Assembly: GCF_019431455.1 (NCBI RefSeq)
Contig: NZ_JAHYSR010000006.1
Span: forward strand, 56,075 to 120,074
Reading direction: 5' to 3'
Source: Paracoccus bogoriensis
GTDB taxonomy: Bacteria > Pseudomonadota > Alphaproteobacteria > Rhodobacterales > Rhodobacteraceae
Length of the DNA: 64,000 nt
Under the pieces are notes generated by a model that was not told where the DNA came from, did not search any database, and worked only from the letters and a program-made list of their open reading frames with translations. Shown piece by piece: positions 46,301 to 55,012 of the stretch (its first letter is position 1; each line of letters starts with the position of its first letter). Made by a program: the position numbers and the translations under genes.

Positions 46301-46423
46301 CTGGCTTTTGCCACGGTGCTGACGATGATTGTCGTTCCGGTGCTTTACGGGCTGATGTTCGGCATCCGCGTCGGCGGCCGGGATACCGGCCGCGCCGGGC
46401 CGGCGGCGCAGGTCGCGGGCTAG
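43337..46423 (+). CDS. RND efflux pump inner-membrane transporter
   Basis: The 1,028-residue proton-driven RND transporter has 12 predicted membrane helices with two large periplasmic loops. The N-terminus RRPVAVWIVILICVLGGLWG and the following YPGATADEVESEVSEPLE are typical AcrB/MdtB-like sequences. The fourth helix carries GMLVDNAIVIAEG, whose Asp takes part in proton relay (many family members have two adjacent Asp). GMLMKNAIVLVEEID marks the second repeat, where the Asp is Lys/Asn as usual. Substrate unknown. Confidence 0.93.
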   Translation: MRGSIAAASIRRPVAVWIVILICVLGGLWGMGSVGRLEDPGFTLKTALVFTPYPGATADEVESEVSEPLESAIQQMPQLRRIESKSMPGLSQLTVEIEDTYGPREMPQIWDELRRRIGDARDSLPQGALDPIINDDFGDVYGLYYAVSAEGYSPRQMREIARQLRRGLVTVDGVAKVDIGGLIQEDVVVEISATRLESLGLPPAQLVGAIATDNAVLAQGTVASDLLRLRLGLPPGYATPEGIEALRVGQAGATGQLSLADIATVRREISETPDLIVTHGGAQVFTLGVSAITSRNVVEVGHAVEARLRELMAELPPGVTLSPIYEQHKVVDQAVSGFIISLGQSVGIVVAALMVAMGWRAGVVVGSTLLLTVMATVMFMAIFGIEMERISLGALIIAMGMLVDNAIVIAEGMVIGIDQGKTAEQAAADTEAATGIPLLGATIIGIMAFSGIGLSPDATGEFMFSLFAVIGISLLLSWILGVTVTPWLGAWLLRPSKSAGGGAYAGRLYRVYGWLLRGSLRARWLVVAVVVATTLASVMVFGGVKQQFFPASTTPLFYVHYSLPRGADIASTQTDLERIAARLAEAPGVTDVTTFAGGGAARFMLTYQPEQPDPSYGLALVRVQRAEDIPALVAELSRTLPAEFPAGHLRIEELVFGPPTGADVALRISGDDPAVLRALAAQAQEIMRDSGVLRDLRHDWRQPELAIVPIVDEARMRLAGITRSAIADTILYGSSGLRAGSLREGDTQLPILLRRPEAERSGPEGLIDLSVWSDGAGGYVPMRQVVDRIEIRTEEALIHRRDRVRTLTVQGEAIAGLTADQAFRKLRPMIEAMPLPPGYRIEWGGEYESSTEAQASLAAQLPLGFLVMLVISVLMFNRLRQPAIIWLVVPMAVTGMSLGLLATGLPFTFTALLGLLSLSGMLMKNAIVLVEEIDARRHAGDPPLAALVDGAISRLRPVLLAAVTTIFGMLPLLADAFFASMAVTIMGGLAFATVLTMIVVPVLYGLMFGIRVGGRDTGRAGPAAQVAG

Positions 46424-46565
46424 GACGGACCTGTCTCGCCAGGGCGCCTTGCGCTGGCGCGCGAAACGTCCAATTGTCACTCGCAGCGACGACCGGGCCA
46501 GGCTGAAGGGCCTGGCCGGTCGTATCCGCTGCGGCTGCGCGGCACGATATCGGATGAGGGATGAC

Positions 46566-47624
46566 ATGGACAGAACCACATTGGGCGGCAGCGGCGTCGA
46601 GGTCAGCACGATCTGCCTTGGCACGATGACCTTCGGCAACCAGACCGACGAGGCCGAGGCCCATGCCCAGCTGGATGCCGCCCTGGATGTCGGCATGACC
46701 TTCATGGATTGCGCCGAGATGTATCCGGTGAATCCCGTCCGCCGCGAGACCGTGGGCCTTTCGGAAGAGATCATCGGCCGCTGGCTGGCCCGGACGGGCC
46801 ATCGTGACCGGGTCGAGATCGCCACCAAGATCACCGGACCCAGCCAGATGGTGCGCGACGGGGCGCCCTTTGACGGGGCGACGGTGCGGGCCTGCATCGA
46901 CGCCTCGCTGCGGCGGATGCAGACAGACCGGATCGACCTCTATCAGCTGCACTGGCCAGTGCGCGGATCCTATGCGTTCCGGCAGAACTGGAACTTCGAC
47001 CCCTCGGGGCAGGACAAGGCCAGGACGCTGGACCACATGGCCGACGTGCTGGAGGCTTTGGCCCAAGGCGTGCGCGCGGGCAAGCTGCGCGCCGTGGGCC
47101 TGTCCAACGAGAGCGCCTGGGGGCTTGCGCGCTGGTGCGACGTGGCCGACCGCATCGGGGCGCCGCGTATTGCCACGATCCAGAACGAATATTCGCTGCT
47201 CTACCGGATGTTCGATACCGACCTGGCCGAGGCGGCGGTGAACGAGAACGTCACCCTCCTGGCCTATTCGCCGCTGGCTGCAGGGCTGCTCACCGGCAAA
47301 TACGCGGGCGGTGCGGTGCCCGAGGGCAGCCGTGCGGCGGTGGACAAGGCCACGGGCGGGCAGGGCAATCTGGGGGGGCGCAAGACGGCGCGCGGGCTTG
47401 AAGCGGCCTCGGCCTATGCGGCGCTTGCGGCCGAGCATGGCTGGGATCCGGTGCATATGGCGATTGCCTGGCAGCTCACGCGGCCCTTCCCCAACGTGCC
47501 GATCATCGGGGCTACGACGCTGCCGCAATTGCGCCATCTGATCGCGGGGCTGGGCCGGTCTCTGCCGGACGATCTGCACCGCGCCATCGAACGGCTGCAC
47601 AAGAGCCATGCGATGCCCTATTGA
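46566..47624 (+). CDS. Aldo/keto reductase (Tas-like)
   Basis: A 352-residue NADPH-dependent reductase of the AKR superfamily from ATG 46566. The N-terminus LGGSGVEVSTICLGTMTFGN and the active-site blocks FMDCAEMYPV (Asp and Tyr), IATKITGP (Lys) and YQLHWP (His) are present. The C-terminal coenzyme site reads PIIGATTLPQLRHL. The YPVNP insertion after the catalytic Tyr resembles E. coli Tas. It is monocistronic; the substrate is not determinable. Confidence 0.88.
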   Translation: MDRTTLGGSGVEVSTICLGTMTFGNQTDEAEAHAQLDAALDVGMTFMDCAEMYPVNPVRRETVGLSEEIIGRWLARTGHRDRVEIATKITGPSQMVRDGAPFDGATVRACIDASLRRMQTDRIDLYQLHWPVRGSYAFRQNWNFDPSGQDKARTLDHMADVLEALAQGVRAGKLRAVGLSNESAWGLARWCDVADRIGAPRIATIQNEYSLLYRMFDTDLAEAAVNENVTLLAYSPLAAGLLTGKYAGGAVPEGSRAAVDKATGGQGNLGGRKTARGLEAASAYAALAAEHGWDPVHMAIAWQLTRPFPNVPIIGATTLPQLRHLIAGLGRSLPDDLHRAIERLHKSHAMPY

Positions 47625-47696
47625 GAGGCGCTATTGATGACGGACGCGTGGCCTCTATCTTGAGGTCAAGTTCAAGCAAGTTCAGAGGGTAACCAG

Positions 47697-48641
47697 ATGA
47701 CAGGCGATCCCTATCAGGTGCTTGGCGTCCCCAGGACGGCCAGCGCGGAAGACATCAAGAAGGCCTATCGACGTATCGCCAAGACCCATCACCCGGACCT
47801 GAATGCCGATCCCGAGGCGGTGGCACGGTTCAAGGCCGCATCGGCGGCTTACGACCTGCTGAAGGATCCCGAGCAGCGTCGCCGCTATGACGCGGGCGAG
47901 ATCGACGAACAGGGCCAGGAACAGGTGCGCGCCCGCTATTCGCGCGCCCATGCGGGCGGGCCCTTCGGCGGCGGTCCCTTTGGTGGCGGGCCCTTCGGCG
48001 GCGGACCGGGGGCAAGCGATCCCGATCTGGGCGATGTCTTTGCCGACCTGTTCGGGCATCGTGGCGGCGCGCGCGGTTTCGGCGGCTTCGGCTTCGGCGG
48101 TCGGGGTGGCGGCATGGACCGGCGCGGCGAGGATCTGCGCCACGCGCTCGAAGTCGATTTCCTGACCGCCGCGCGCGGTGGACGGATGGATCTGATGATG
48201 CCGGACGGCGCCAAGATCAGCGTGACCATCCCCAAGGGCGTGCGTGACGGCCAGCAGATCCGGCTGCGCGGCAAGGGAGGGCCGGGCCTGGGCAAGGGCG
48301 CGCCGGGCGACGCCTATCTGGACATCACCGTGAAGCCGCACCCGGTGTTCCGTCGCGAGGGCGACGATATCCACGTCGTCTTGCCCATCACGCTGGACGA
48401 AGCTGTGCTGGGTGGCCGGGTCGAGGCGCCGACCATTGACGGGCCGGTCAGCCTGACCATCCCCGCCGGCGCGACCAGCGGCAGGCGGCTTCGTCTGCGC
48501 GGGCGCGGGATCAACGGGGGCGATCAGCATGTCGAGCTGCGCATCGCCATGCCCGCCACCGTCGATCCGCAATTGCGCGCCTTTTTCGAGACCTGGCGCA
48601 AGGATCACGGCTATGACCCGCGCCGCGGCATGATGGGCTAG
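47697..48641 (+). CDS. DnaJ/CbpA-like co-chaperone
   Basis: The 314-residue type-II J-protein has the J-domain at 1-68 (YQVLGVPRTASAEDIKKAYR, HPD at 32-34). A Gly/Phe region includes three tandem GGPFGG units (about 84-103) and a GFGGFGFGGRGGG block. The DnaJ C-terminal substrate-binding domains begin at DLRHALEVDFLTAARGG. It lacks the zinc-finger CxxCxGxG repeats, so it is CbpA-like rather than DnaJ. Partner DnaK is not in the window. The stop overlaps the convergent DUF1289 gene. Confidence 0.9.
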   Translation: MTGDPYQVLGVPRTASAEDIKKAYRRIAKTHHPDLNADPEAVARFKAASAAYDLLKDPEQRRRYDAGEIDEQGQEQVRARYSRAHAGGPFGGGPFGGGPFGGGPGASDPDLGDVFADLFGHRGGARGFGGFGFGGRGGGMDRRGEDLRHALEVDFLTAARGGRMDLMMPDGAKISVTIPKGVRDGQQIRLRGKGGPGLGKGAPGDAYLDITVKPHPVFRREGDDIHVVLPITLDEAVLGGRVEAPTIDGPVSLTIPAGATSGRRLRLRGRGINGGDQHVELRIAMPATVDPQLRAFFETWRKDHGYDPRRGMMG

Positions 48642-48817
48642 CGCGCCGCCTTGCGGGCGGGTAGCGCGTCCAGCACGGCCTGTTGCTGGTCGATGGTCAT
48701 GGCGGCCCACCGCGCGATTTCGTCAAGGCTACGCAGACAGCCGATGCAGAGCCCGCTGGTCTCGTCGATCCGGCAGAGGCGGATGCAGGGGCTGGTGGGG
48801 GCCGCCTGCGCCGTCAT
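48638..48817 (-). CDS. DUF1289 family small protein
   Basis: A 59-residue gene, easily missed because of its length. From ATG 48817 to TAG 48638 it reads SPCIRLCRIDETSGLCIGCL followed by RSLDEIARWAAM, with four cysteines (11, 15, 24, 27), the DUF1289 pattern SPCIxxCxxD...CxGCxRTxxEIxxW. The cysteines probably hold zinc or an Fe-S cluster; no function is established. It lies downstream of ruvX in the same direction, and its stop overlaps the end of the DnaJ-like gene. Confidence 0.9.
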   Translation of the reverse strand: MTAQAAPTSPCIRLCRIDETSGLCIGCLRSLDEIARWAAMTIDQQQAVLDALPARKAAR

Positions 48818-48868
48818 CGGACAGCCGCCTTGTGTCGGACAGCGCCACGGGGGAGCAGGACGGGCCGT

Positions 48869-48904
48869 GCAAAGCCCGGCCCGGACGCGGCCGCTGGGCT
48901 TTGC
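48869..48904. terminator. Inverted repeat between ruvX and the DUF1289 gene
   Basis: GCAAAGCCC (48869-48877) and GGGCTTTGC (48896-48904) are perfect 9-bp arms around an 18-nt GC-rich loop that can pair further. On the minus strand it follows the ruvX stop by about 34 nt and could terminate or attenuate ruvX transcription before DUF1289. It also resembles the GC-rich intergenic repeats found elsewhere in the window. Confidence 0.5.
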
Positions 48905-48937
48905 GCCGCGCTGCGCGCGGCGGCCTGCGGCCCGGTC

Positions 48938-49408
48938 TCAGCGCGCAAGGTAGGACAGCCGGTCCAGTGCGCCCTGCAGGATATAGCCTGCGGCGACCTG
49001 GTCGATCACCTCGGCCCGGCGCTTGCGCGATGTGTCATCCTCGAGCAGCGCGCGTTCGGCGGCCACGGTCGAAAGTCGCTCGTCCCAGTAGCCGATGGGC
49101 AAGGGCGTCAGCGCCGACAGGTTGCGGGCGAAGGCGCGGGTCGATTGGGCGCGGGGGCCTTCGCTGCCATCCATGTTGCGCGGCAGACCGAGGATCAGAC
49201 CTGCCAGCGCGCGTTCCTGGACCAGCTTCAGAAGCTGGGCTGCGTCCTGCGTGAACTTCGTGCGGCGGATCACCATCAGCGGCGATGCGACCTGACGCAG
49301 CCCGTCGCTGACCGCCACGCCGATGGTCCTGGTGCCCAGATCCAGCCCGGCCAGCCCGCCATGGCGCGGCAGCGCGGCGGCGAATTCGGTGATCTCCTCG
49401 TGGATCAT
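48938..49408 (-). CDS. ruvX: RuvX/YqgF pre-16S rRNA nuclease
   Basis: The 156-residue RNase-H-fold nuclease acts in pre-16S rRNA 5'-end maturation (formerly called a Holliday junction resolvase). The first catalytic Asp23 lies in [33 protein letters not shown] and [16 protein letters not shown] carry the other acidic residues, with the final Asp in [12 protein letters not shown]. The start overlaps ccmI by 4 nt, a coupling seen in relatives. Confidence 0.93.
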   Translation of the reverse strand: MIHEEITEFAAALPRHGGLAGLDLGTRTIGVAVSDGLRQVASPLMVIRRTKFTQDAAQLLKLVQERALAGLILGLPRNMDGSEGPRAQSTRAFARNLSALTPLPIGYWDERLSTVAAERALLEDDTSRKRRAEVIDQVAAGYILQGALDRLSYLAR

Positions 49409-50634
49409 TGCACCAGCCCCGCCTGACGCGCGGCCTCGGCAATCGGGGCCAGGGCGGTTTCCGAGCCCGCGAAACGCACTTGCGCCTCATCCCAGATCGC
49501 GCGAGCATCGGCCGCGCGGCCAAGAACCGAAAGCGACTGGATCAGCCGCGCCCATTCCTCGGGCGTGCCGCCCTCGGTGGCAAGGCGCGATTGCAGCCCG
49601 GCGACCATATCCTCGATCATCGTCTGGCGGTCTGCTTCGGGCAGGGACATCGCATCCTCGATGCCAGCGGCATCGGGGCCAGGCAAAGAGGACGCGACCG
49701 GGGCGGGCGGGACGTAATCGACGATTCCTGCGAGCCAGGCCAGATCCTCGATCGTGGCCCGGATCGGCGGGATCCAGGACGCGCTTTCGGGGCCTTCCTC
49801 AAGCAGGCGGCGCCACAGCGGAAAGGCGCGGTCGGGGCGCCCGTTCTGGATCTGCATGACGCCCAGAAGATAGCGGGCCTGAGGCTGGGTCGGGTCGATC
49901 CGCAGGGCGCGGACCAGAAGCTGTTCGGCCTCGGGGGTGATCAGGCCGCCCGCGGCCTCGATCATCAGCGCGGCAAGGCGCATCAGGTCGGTCGGATCGG
50001 GCCGATCACCCTGCACCGCGATCAGCCTTTCAGCGGCCTCGCGCGCGGCGGCGATATTGCCAAGCCGCATTTCGTTCGTGACCAGCAGCGACAGGCCACG
50101 CGGATCGTCGGGGTTCTGCGCCACGGCGGCGCGAAGCTGATCCACCAGCTCCAGCCATGCCGGATCGGCCTCGCTCAGATCCATCGGAGGGCGTGGCGCG
50201 GCGGCGGCTTCGGCCTCGGCCTGGCTGGGGCGGTTGCGATAGGCAGCCTCGGCAGCGGCAAGGCGTTCGGCGATGGGCATGTCGGGTGCGCCCGGCACGC
50301 CCTCGCGCAGGTAGAGCAGGAAACCGCCCGCGAGCAGCACCACCAACAAGACCGTCGCAACCACCCCGCCGCCCTGCGCGCCCGAGGGGCGAGCCTCGGC
50401 CAGACGGCGGTCGGCATCCAGCACCTTGCGCCCGATCTCGGCGCGCAGGCGCTGCGCGTCGTCGGGCTGGATCACGCCGCGTTCCAGGTCGCGGTCCACC
50501 TCGCGCAGTTGGTCACGATAGACGCGCAGGTCATAGGCCGCCGCCGGCTGGCTGTCGGTTCGCCCGCGCCAGACCGGCGCCAGAACGACCCAAGCCACGA
50601 TCGCCGTCATGGCAAGACTGATTATCCAGAACAT
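49405..50634 (-). CDS. ccmI: Cytochrome c biogenesis protein CcmI
   Basis: CcmI chaperones apocytochrome c to the heme-ligation machinery. The 409-residue protein has two membrane helices ([20 protein letters not shown] at the N-terminus and [19 protein letters not shown] near 91-109) with the cytoplasmic loop [20 protein letters not shown] between them. A long periplasmic TPR-rich domain follows ([40 protein letters not shown]). Other ccm genes are not adjacent. Confidence 0.92.
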   Translation of the reverse strand: MFWIISLAMTAIVAWVVLAPVWRGRTDSQPAAAYDLRVYRDQLREVDRDLERGVIQPDDAQRLRAEIGRKVLDADRRLAEARPSGAQGGGVVATVLLVVLLAGGFLLYLREGVPGAPDMPIAERLAAAEAAYRNRPSQAEAEAAAAPRPPMDLSEADPAWLELVDQLRAAVAQNPDDPRGLSLLVTNEMRLGNIAAAREAAERLIAVQGDRPDPTDLMRLAALMIEAAGGLITPEAEQLLVRALRIDPTQPQARYLLGVMQIQNGRPDRAFPLWRRLLEEGPESASWIPPIRATIEDLAWLAGIVDYVPPAPVASSLPGPDAAGIEDAMSLPEADRQTMIEDMVAGLQSRLATEGGTPEEWARLIQSLSVLGRAADARAIWDEAQVRFAGSETALAPIAEAARQAGLVQ

Positions 50635-50782
50635 CGCAATCCTCCGATTGGTCGCGTGATACCCGGCTTCGGCCGCGCACGAAAGCGCCGCCTTGGCGCA
50701 TCACGGCAATTCGTTCCCCCGACGGGCCTGACGTGACGCGACATCTGGTCCCCCCCCAAGGCCGCGTGCTAGGCTAGGCTCG

Positions 50783-51088
50783 ATGGCACGCAGGGGGGCG
50801 CGTATCTTGGCGGCACTGATCCGGCTGTTTCTGGTCATGTTCGTGGTGCAGCTTGTATTCTACGTGCTGTTGCGGATCTATGTCCGCTCGCTCAGGATCG
50901 AGCGGCTCGAGAACCGATGGGATGCGCGCCATCCCGACCAGGCGGGCGACACGCCTGCACGGCGTGCCTTTATCGCCCGTTCGATGGTGGGGTTCGAGCG
51001 CAGCCTGAAGGCGCGGCTGACCGCGCTGGTCTTTGTTCTGCCGACGCTGGCGGTGCTGGCCATCGTCATCGCGGTCAACTGGCGCTAG
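50783..51088 (+). CDS. Conserved two-helix membrane protein
   Basis: The 101-residue protein has an N-terminal helix (ALIRLFLVMFVVQLVFYVLL), a polar, charged middle (RLENRWDARHPDQAGDTPAR) and a C-terminal helix (ALVFVLPTLAVLAIVIAVNW). It is 12 bp upstream of the DUF1523 gene and likely co-transcribed. This arrangement is familiar from Rhodobacterales genomes, but no function is known to me. Confidence 0.7.
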   Translation: MARRGARILAALIRLFLVMFVVQLVFYVLLRIYVRSLRIERLENRWDARHPDQAGDTPARRAFIARSMVGFERSLKARLTALVFVLPTLAVLAIVIAVNWR

Positions 51089-51100
51089 GAGGTGCCGTTC

Positions 51101-51667
51101 ATGTATTACGCCCGTGTCGTGGTCGGTGTGCTGTTCGGCGTGCTGGTCTTTGCCTTTCTGGACTATACGTTGCCGTCGCGTGAAACCGTCAGGATCAGCA
51201 ACACCTACAACCGGCTGACGGCGATCCCGCCTTCGGCCGCGATCTTCTGGGCGGCCGACAGCGCCGGCACGGTCGAGAATGCGCAGGGCCAGCGCGATGT
51301 GCGCTTCATCGACACGATCCGGCCCAATGGCCGCGTGCGGGTCTATCGCAACGAGGATACCGGCTGGGTCTGGCCACCGTATTTCAAATACGACAGCGCG
51401 AACCTCCAGGCCGAGGCCACCAATCTGCAATCCTCCGCGCAGGAGCCGATCTGGGTCAGCATCACCTCTTACGGCTGGCGGATGCCGTGGCTTTCGACCT
51501 ATCCCAACGCGATCTCGATCAACACGGTATCCGGCCCCGAGGACCGGCCCGTGAACTGGCCTGCCATGCTGATTTGCGGTGTCCTGCTGGCGCTGCTGGT
51601 GCTGATCTGGCGGATGTGGGCGCAGTTTCGGCAGCGCGGTCTGTCGCGCTTGCGCAAGAGGACATGA
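51101..51667 (+). CDS. DUF1523 family membrane protein
   Basis: The 188-residue protein starts at ATG 51101 behind a strong AGGAGG; a GTG at 51092 is in frame but overlaps that site. It has a membrane helix at each end (VVVGVLFGVLVFAFLDYTLP and AMLICGVLLALLVLIWRMW) around a periplasmic domain with DVRFIDTIRPNGRVRVYRNE and TGWVWPPYFKYDSANL, as in DUF1523. Function unknown. Its stop overlaps the deoC start (ATGA). Confidence 0.82.
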   Translation: MYYARVVVGVLFGVLVFAFLDYTLPSRETVRISNTYNRLTAIPPSAAIFWAADSAGTVENAQGQRDVRFIDTIRPNGRVRVYRNEDTGWVWPPYFKYDSANLQAEATNLQSSAQEPIWVSITSYGWRMPWLSTYPNAISINTVSGPEDRPVNWPAMLICGVLLALLVLIWRMWAQFRQRGLSRLRKRT

Positions 51668-52605
51668 TGAACAACCCCGGCACCGACCTGCGGCTGGACT
51701 GGTTCCAGAACGTCCGCATCAACACTCCTGCGGTCGAGCGTCGCGCCGCGACCCTGCCCGCCCGGCGCAGCCTGAAAAAGGACCACCAGGCGGCCTGGCT
51801 TCTGAACGCCGTGCGCTGCATCGACCTGACCACCCTGGCGGGCGACGATACGCCCGACCGGGTGGCGCGGCTCTGCGCCAAGGCACGCCAGCCCATCGGC
51901 GCCGACCTGCTGCAGGCCATGGGTGTCAGCGGCCTGACCACCGGGGCGGTCTGCGTCTATCCGACGATGGTGGCGCCCGCCAAGCGCGCCCTGGGCAACA
52001 GCGGCATCCCGGTGGCCAGCGTGGCGACGGGGTTTCCGGCCGGGCTGATGCCCCTGGACCTGCGCCTGGCCGAGATCCGCTATGCCGTGGATCAGGGCGC
52101 GGATGAAATTGATATCGTCATCACCCGTGCCCATGTGCTGCGGGGGAACTGGACCGCGCTTTACGACGAATTGCGCGCCATGCGCGAGGCCTGCGGTGCG
52201 GCGCGGATGAAGGCGATCCTGGCCACCGGCGATCTGAAGTCGCTGGAGAATGTCGCCCGCGCCAGCCATGTCGCGATGCAGGCGGGATCGGACTGGATCA
52301 AGACATCCACGGGTAAGGAGGGCGTGAACGCCACCCTGCCGGTTAGCCTGGTCATGGTCCGCACGATCCGCGATTTCCATGCCCGGACCGGCATCAAGGT
52401 GGGCTTCAAGCCTGCGGGTGGTCTGCGCACCGCCAGGGACGCGATCAACTGGCAGGTGCTGATGGCCGAGGAGCTGGGCCGTGACTGGCTGACCCCGAAC
52501 CTCTTCCGCATCGGCGCCTCCAGCCTTTTGGGCGACATCGAGCGCCAGATCAGCCACCATGTGACCGGCCGCTACGCGGCTTCCCACCGCCAGGCGCTAG
52601 CCTGA
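51664..52605 (+). CDS. deoC: Deoxyribose-phosphate aldolase
   Basis: DeoC splits 2-deoxyribose-5-phosphate into glyceraldehyde-3-phosphate and acetaldehyde. The protein has 313 residues. The Schiff-base Lys213 lies in DWIKTSTGKEG, and Lys249 in GFKPAGGLRT tunes its pKa. EIDIVITRAHVLRGNW and AVCVYPTMV are family blocks. Start ATG 51664 or the adjacent 51667. The following ALDH gene is 19 bp downstream and could oxidise the acetaldehyde, making a two-step deoxyribose branch. Confidence 0.93.
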   Translation: MMNNPGTDLRLDWFQNVRINTPAVERRAATLPARRSLKKDHQAAWLLNAVRCIDLTTLAGDDTPDRVARLCAKARQPIGADLLQAMGVSGLTTGAVCVYPTMVAPAKRALGNSGIPVASVATGFPAGLMPLDLRLAEIRYAVDQGADEIDIVITRAHVLRGNWTALYDELRAMREACGAARMKAILATGDLKSLENVARASHVAMQAGSDWIKTSTGKEGVNATLPVSLVMVRTIRDFHARTGIKVGFKPAGGLRTARDAINWQVLMAEELGRDWLTPNLFRIGASSLLGDIERQISHHVTGRYAASHRQALA

Positions 52606-52624
52606 AAACAAGTCGAGCCGCCAG

Positions 52625-54961
52625 ATGACCAGAGTGAGCGAGATCATGCAGACGATGGAATACGGCCCCTCGGTCGAGGACAGCACCGCCGTGCGCGACT
52701 GGCTGTCCCGTCGTGGCCGCTTCGGCCATTTCATCAACGGCAGCTTCACGAAGCCGGGCCAGACCTTCGAGACCCGCGATCCCTCCACGGGCGAGGTTCT
52801 GGCGCATGTGAGCCAAGGGACCGAGGCCGATGTGAAGGCCGCCGTCAGGGCCGCGCGCCGCGCGCAAAAGGGGTGGGCGGCGCTGTCCGGCACCGAGCGC
52901 GCGCGCCATCTTTACGCATTGGCGCGGCATGTGCAGAAACGCGAACGCTTCTTGTCGGTGCTGGAAACGCTGGACAACGGCAAGCCGATCCGCGAGGCGC
53001 GCGACATCGACGTGCCGCTGGTTGCGCGGCATTTCTATCACCATGCGGGTTGGGCCGAACTGCGCGATACGCGCTTTCCGGGCCTCGCGCCTCTGGGCGT
53101 CTGCGGCCAGATCATCCCGTGGAACTTCCCGCTGCTGATGCTGGCCTGGAAGATCGCGCCCGCGCTGGCGGCCGGGAATACGGTCGTGCTGAAACCCGCA
53201 GAATACACCCCCCTGACCGCCTTGGCCTTCGCCGAGATCTGTCAGGAGGTCGGTCTGCCCAAAGGCGTCGTGAACATCGTCACCGGCGACGGTGCGACGG
53301 GGGCTGCGCTGGTCAAGGCCGATGTGGACAAGATCGCCTTCACCGGCTCGACCGAGGTCGGGCGCGGCATAGCACAGGCCCTGGCCGGGACAGGACGCAG
53401 GCTGACGCTTGAACTGGGCGGAAAATCACCCTTTGTCGTGATGGAGGACGCCGATCTCGACGCGGCCATCGAAGGCGTGGTGGACAGCATCTGGTTCAAT
53501 CAGGGCCAGGTCTGTTGCGCCGGCTCGCGCATCCTGGTGGCCGAAGCGGTGGCCGAACGGTTCGAGACCTTGCTGCGCGCCCGCATGGCTCGCCTGCGTG
53601 TCGGCGCGCCCCTGGACAAGTCCACCGATATCGGCGCCATCGTCGATCCGGTGCAGAAGGACCGCATCCTGTCGATCTGCCGCGCCGCGACCGAGGCCGG
53701 GGCGGAACTGGTCGGCGGCCAGTCACAGGACGGTTGCTTCATCGCGCCCGGCTATCTGAAGAACATCGCCCCCGCCAATCCGGGGGCAGAGCAGGAAATC
53801 TTCGGCCCCATCGCCACGTTCTCGACCTTCCGCACGGCCGATGAGGCGGTCGAACTGGCCAACAACACCCGCTACGGCCTCGCGGCCTCGATCTGGTCGG
53901 AAAGCGCGACCGTGGCGACCGATCTTGCCGCGCGGATCAAGGCCGGGGTGGTCTGGATCAACAGCGCCAACATCTTCGACGCGGCGGCCCCCTTCGGCGG
54001 CTACCGCGAAAGCGGATATGGCCGCGAGGGCGGCGCGGCGGGGATGCTCGAATATCTCGCCGAGCCCCCGGTTCGGCCGGCACGCGACGCGGCGACCACA
54101 GTGCCCGTCGCCACACCTGAACGGGCCACGACGGCAGGGCAGGGGATCGACCGGACGGCCAAGCTCTATATCGGCGGCGCGCAAAAGCGTCCCGATGGCG
54201 GCGCGATGTATGCGGTGCCGGGCGGACTTGCGCCGCTTGGCGGGCGCAAGGATATCCGCAACGCGGTCGAGGCCGCAACGAAAGCCGGAAAATGGGCGGC
54301 GATGGGCGGCCATGGACGCGCGCAGGTTCTCTATTTCCTGGCCGAAAACCTCGCGGCCCGCGCCGACGAATTCGCAGGCCGCACCAGCCCGTCCGAGGTC
54401 GAGGCCGCCATTGCGCGCATTTTTCACTATGCCGCCTGGGCCGACAAGTTCGACGGCACAAATGTTCAGGCCAAGGCCGGACATCTGGTGAATGTGCTGC
54501 CCGAGCCTTATGGCGTGATCGGTATGACCTGTCCGAACGCGCAGCCGCTGACGGGCTTTCTTTCGCTGGTCCTGCCCGCCATTGCGATGGGCAACGCGGT
54601 CGTGGCGATCCCCTCGCAGACCGACCCGCTTCCCGTCGCCGACCTTTACCAGGTCTTTGACACCTCGGATCTTCCAGCCGGCGTCGTGAATATCGTGACG
54701 GGCGCGCGGTCCGAACTGGCCCCTGTCCTTGCCGCCCATGACGAGGTCGCCGCCTTCTGGCACGCTGGCCCGCCGCAGGAACGCGCGGCCATCGACAGGG
54801 CGGCCACGGGCAACCTCAAGCCGGTCTTCTCCATCCAGAACCGCGACTGGACGGGACCACAAGCGCAGGGAGAGGATTTCCTGCGCCATGCGACGCGCTG
54901 CAAGACCATCTGGATGCCCTATGGCGCCCTGCCCGCAGGCAGCGGCAGCGCAGCCTATTGA
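52625..54961 (+). CDS. ALDH16-type double-domain aldehyde dehydrogenase
   Basis: The 778-residue protein holds two aldehyde-dehydrogenase domains. Domain 1 (about 30-490) is complete: NAD-binding IIPWNFPLLMLAWKIAPALA, GSTEVGR, general-base Glu263 in LELGGKS and nucleophile Cys297 in NQGQVCCAGSR. Domain 2 (about 510-778) keeps the fold (VLPEPYGVIGMTCPNAQPLT) but lacks the GGKS and GQxC blocks, so it is a pseudo-domain. This is the ALDH16 architecture; a bacterial member from Loktanella has been crystallised and is active. It is probably co-transcribed with deoC. Confidence 0.9.
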   Translation: MTRVSEIMQTMEYGPSVEDSTAVRDWLSRRGRFGHFINGSFTKPGQTFETRDPSTGEVLAHVSQGTEADVKAAVRAARRAQKGWAALSGTERARHLYALARHVQKRERFLSVLETLDNGKPIREARDIDVPLVARHFYHHAGWAELRDTRFPGLAPLGVCGQIIPWNFPLLMLAWKIAPALAAGNTVVLKPAEYTPLTALAFAEICQEVGLPKGVVNIVTGDGATGAALVKADVDKIAFTGSTEVGRGIAQALAGTGRRLTLELGGKSPFVVMEDADLDAAIEGVVDSIWFNQGQVCCAGSRILVAEAVAERFETLLRARMARLRVGAPLDKSTDIGAIVDPVQKDRILSICRAATEAGAELVGGQSQDGCFIAPGYLKNIAPANPGAEQEIFGPIATFSTFRTADEAVELANNTRYGLAASIWSESATVATDLAARIKAGVVWINSANIFDAAAPFGGYRESGYGREGGAAGMLEYLAEPPVRPARDAATTVPVATPERATTAGQGIDRTAKLYIGGAQKRPDGGAMYAVPGGLAPLGGRKDIRNAVEAATKAGKWAAMGGHGRAQVLYFLAENLAARADEFAGRTSPSEVEAAIARIFHYAAWADKFDGTNVQAKAGHLVNVLPEPYGVIGMTCPNAQPLTGFLSLVLPAIAMGNAVVAIPSQTDPLPVADLYQVFDTSDLPAGVVNIVTGARSELAPVLAAHDEVAAFWHAGPPQERAAIDRAATGNLKPVFSIQNRDWTGPQAQGEDFLRHATRCKTIWMPYGALPAGSGSAAY

Positions 54962-55012
54962 TGCCGAAAGGGGGTTTCCCGCCCCCCTCTTGGCCTCTGG
55001 CCAATTCACACC

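Noticed and set aside
43187..46897. 1,236-codon minus-strand open frame opposite the RND pump
   Set aside because: Composition is Arg/Gln/His/Gly-rich antisense translation with no family resemblance; the plus strand encodes a complete RND transporter.
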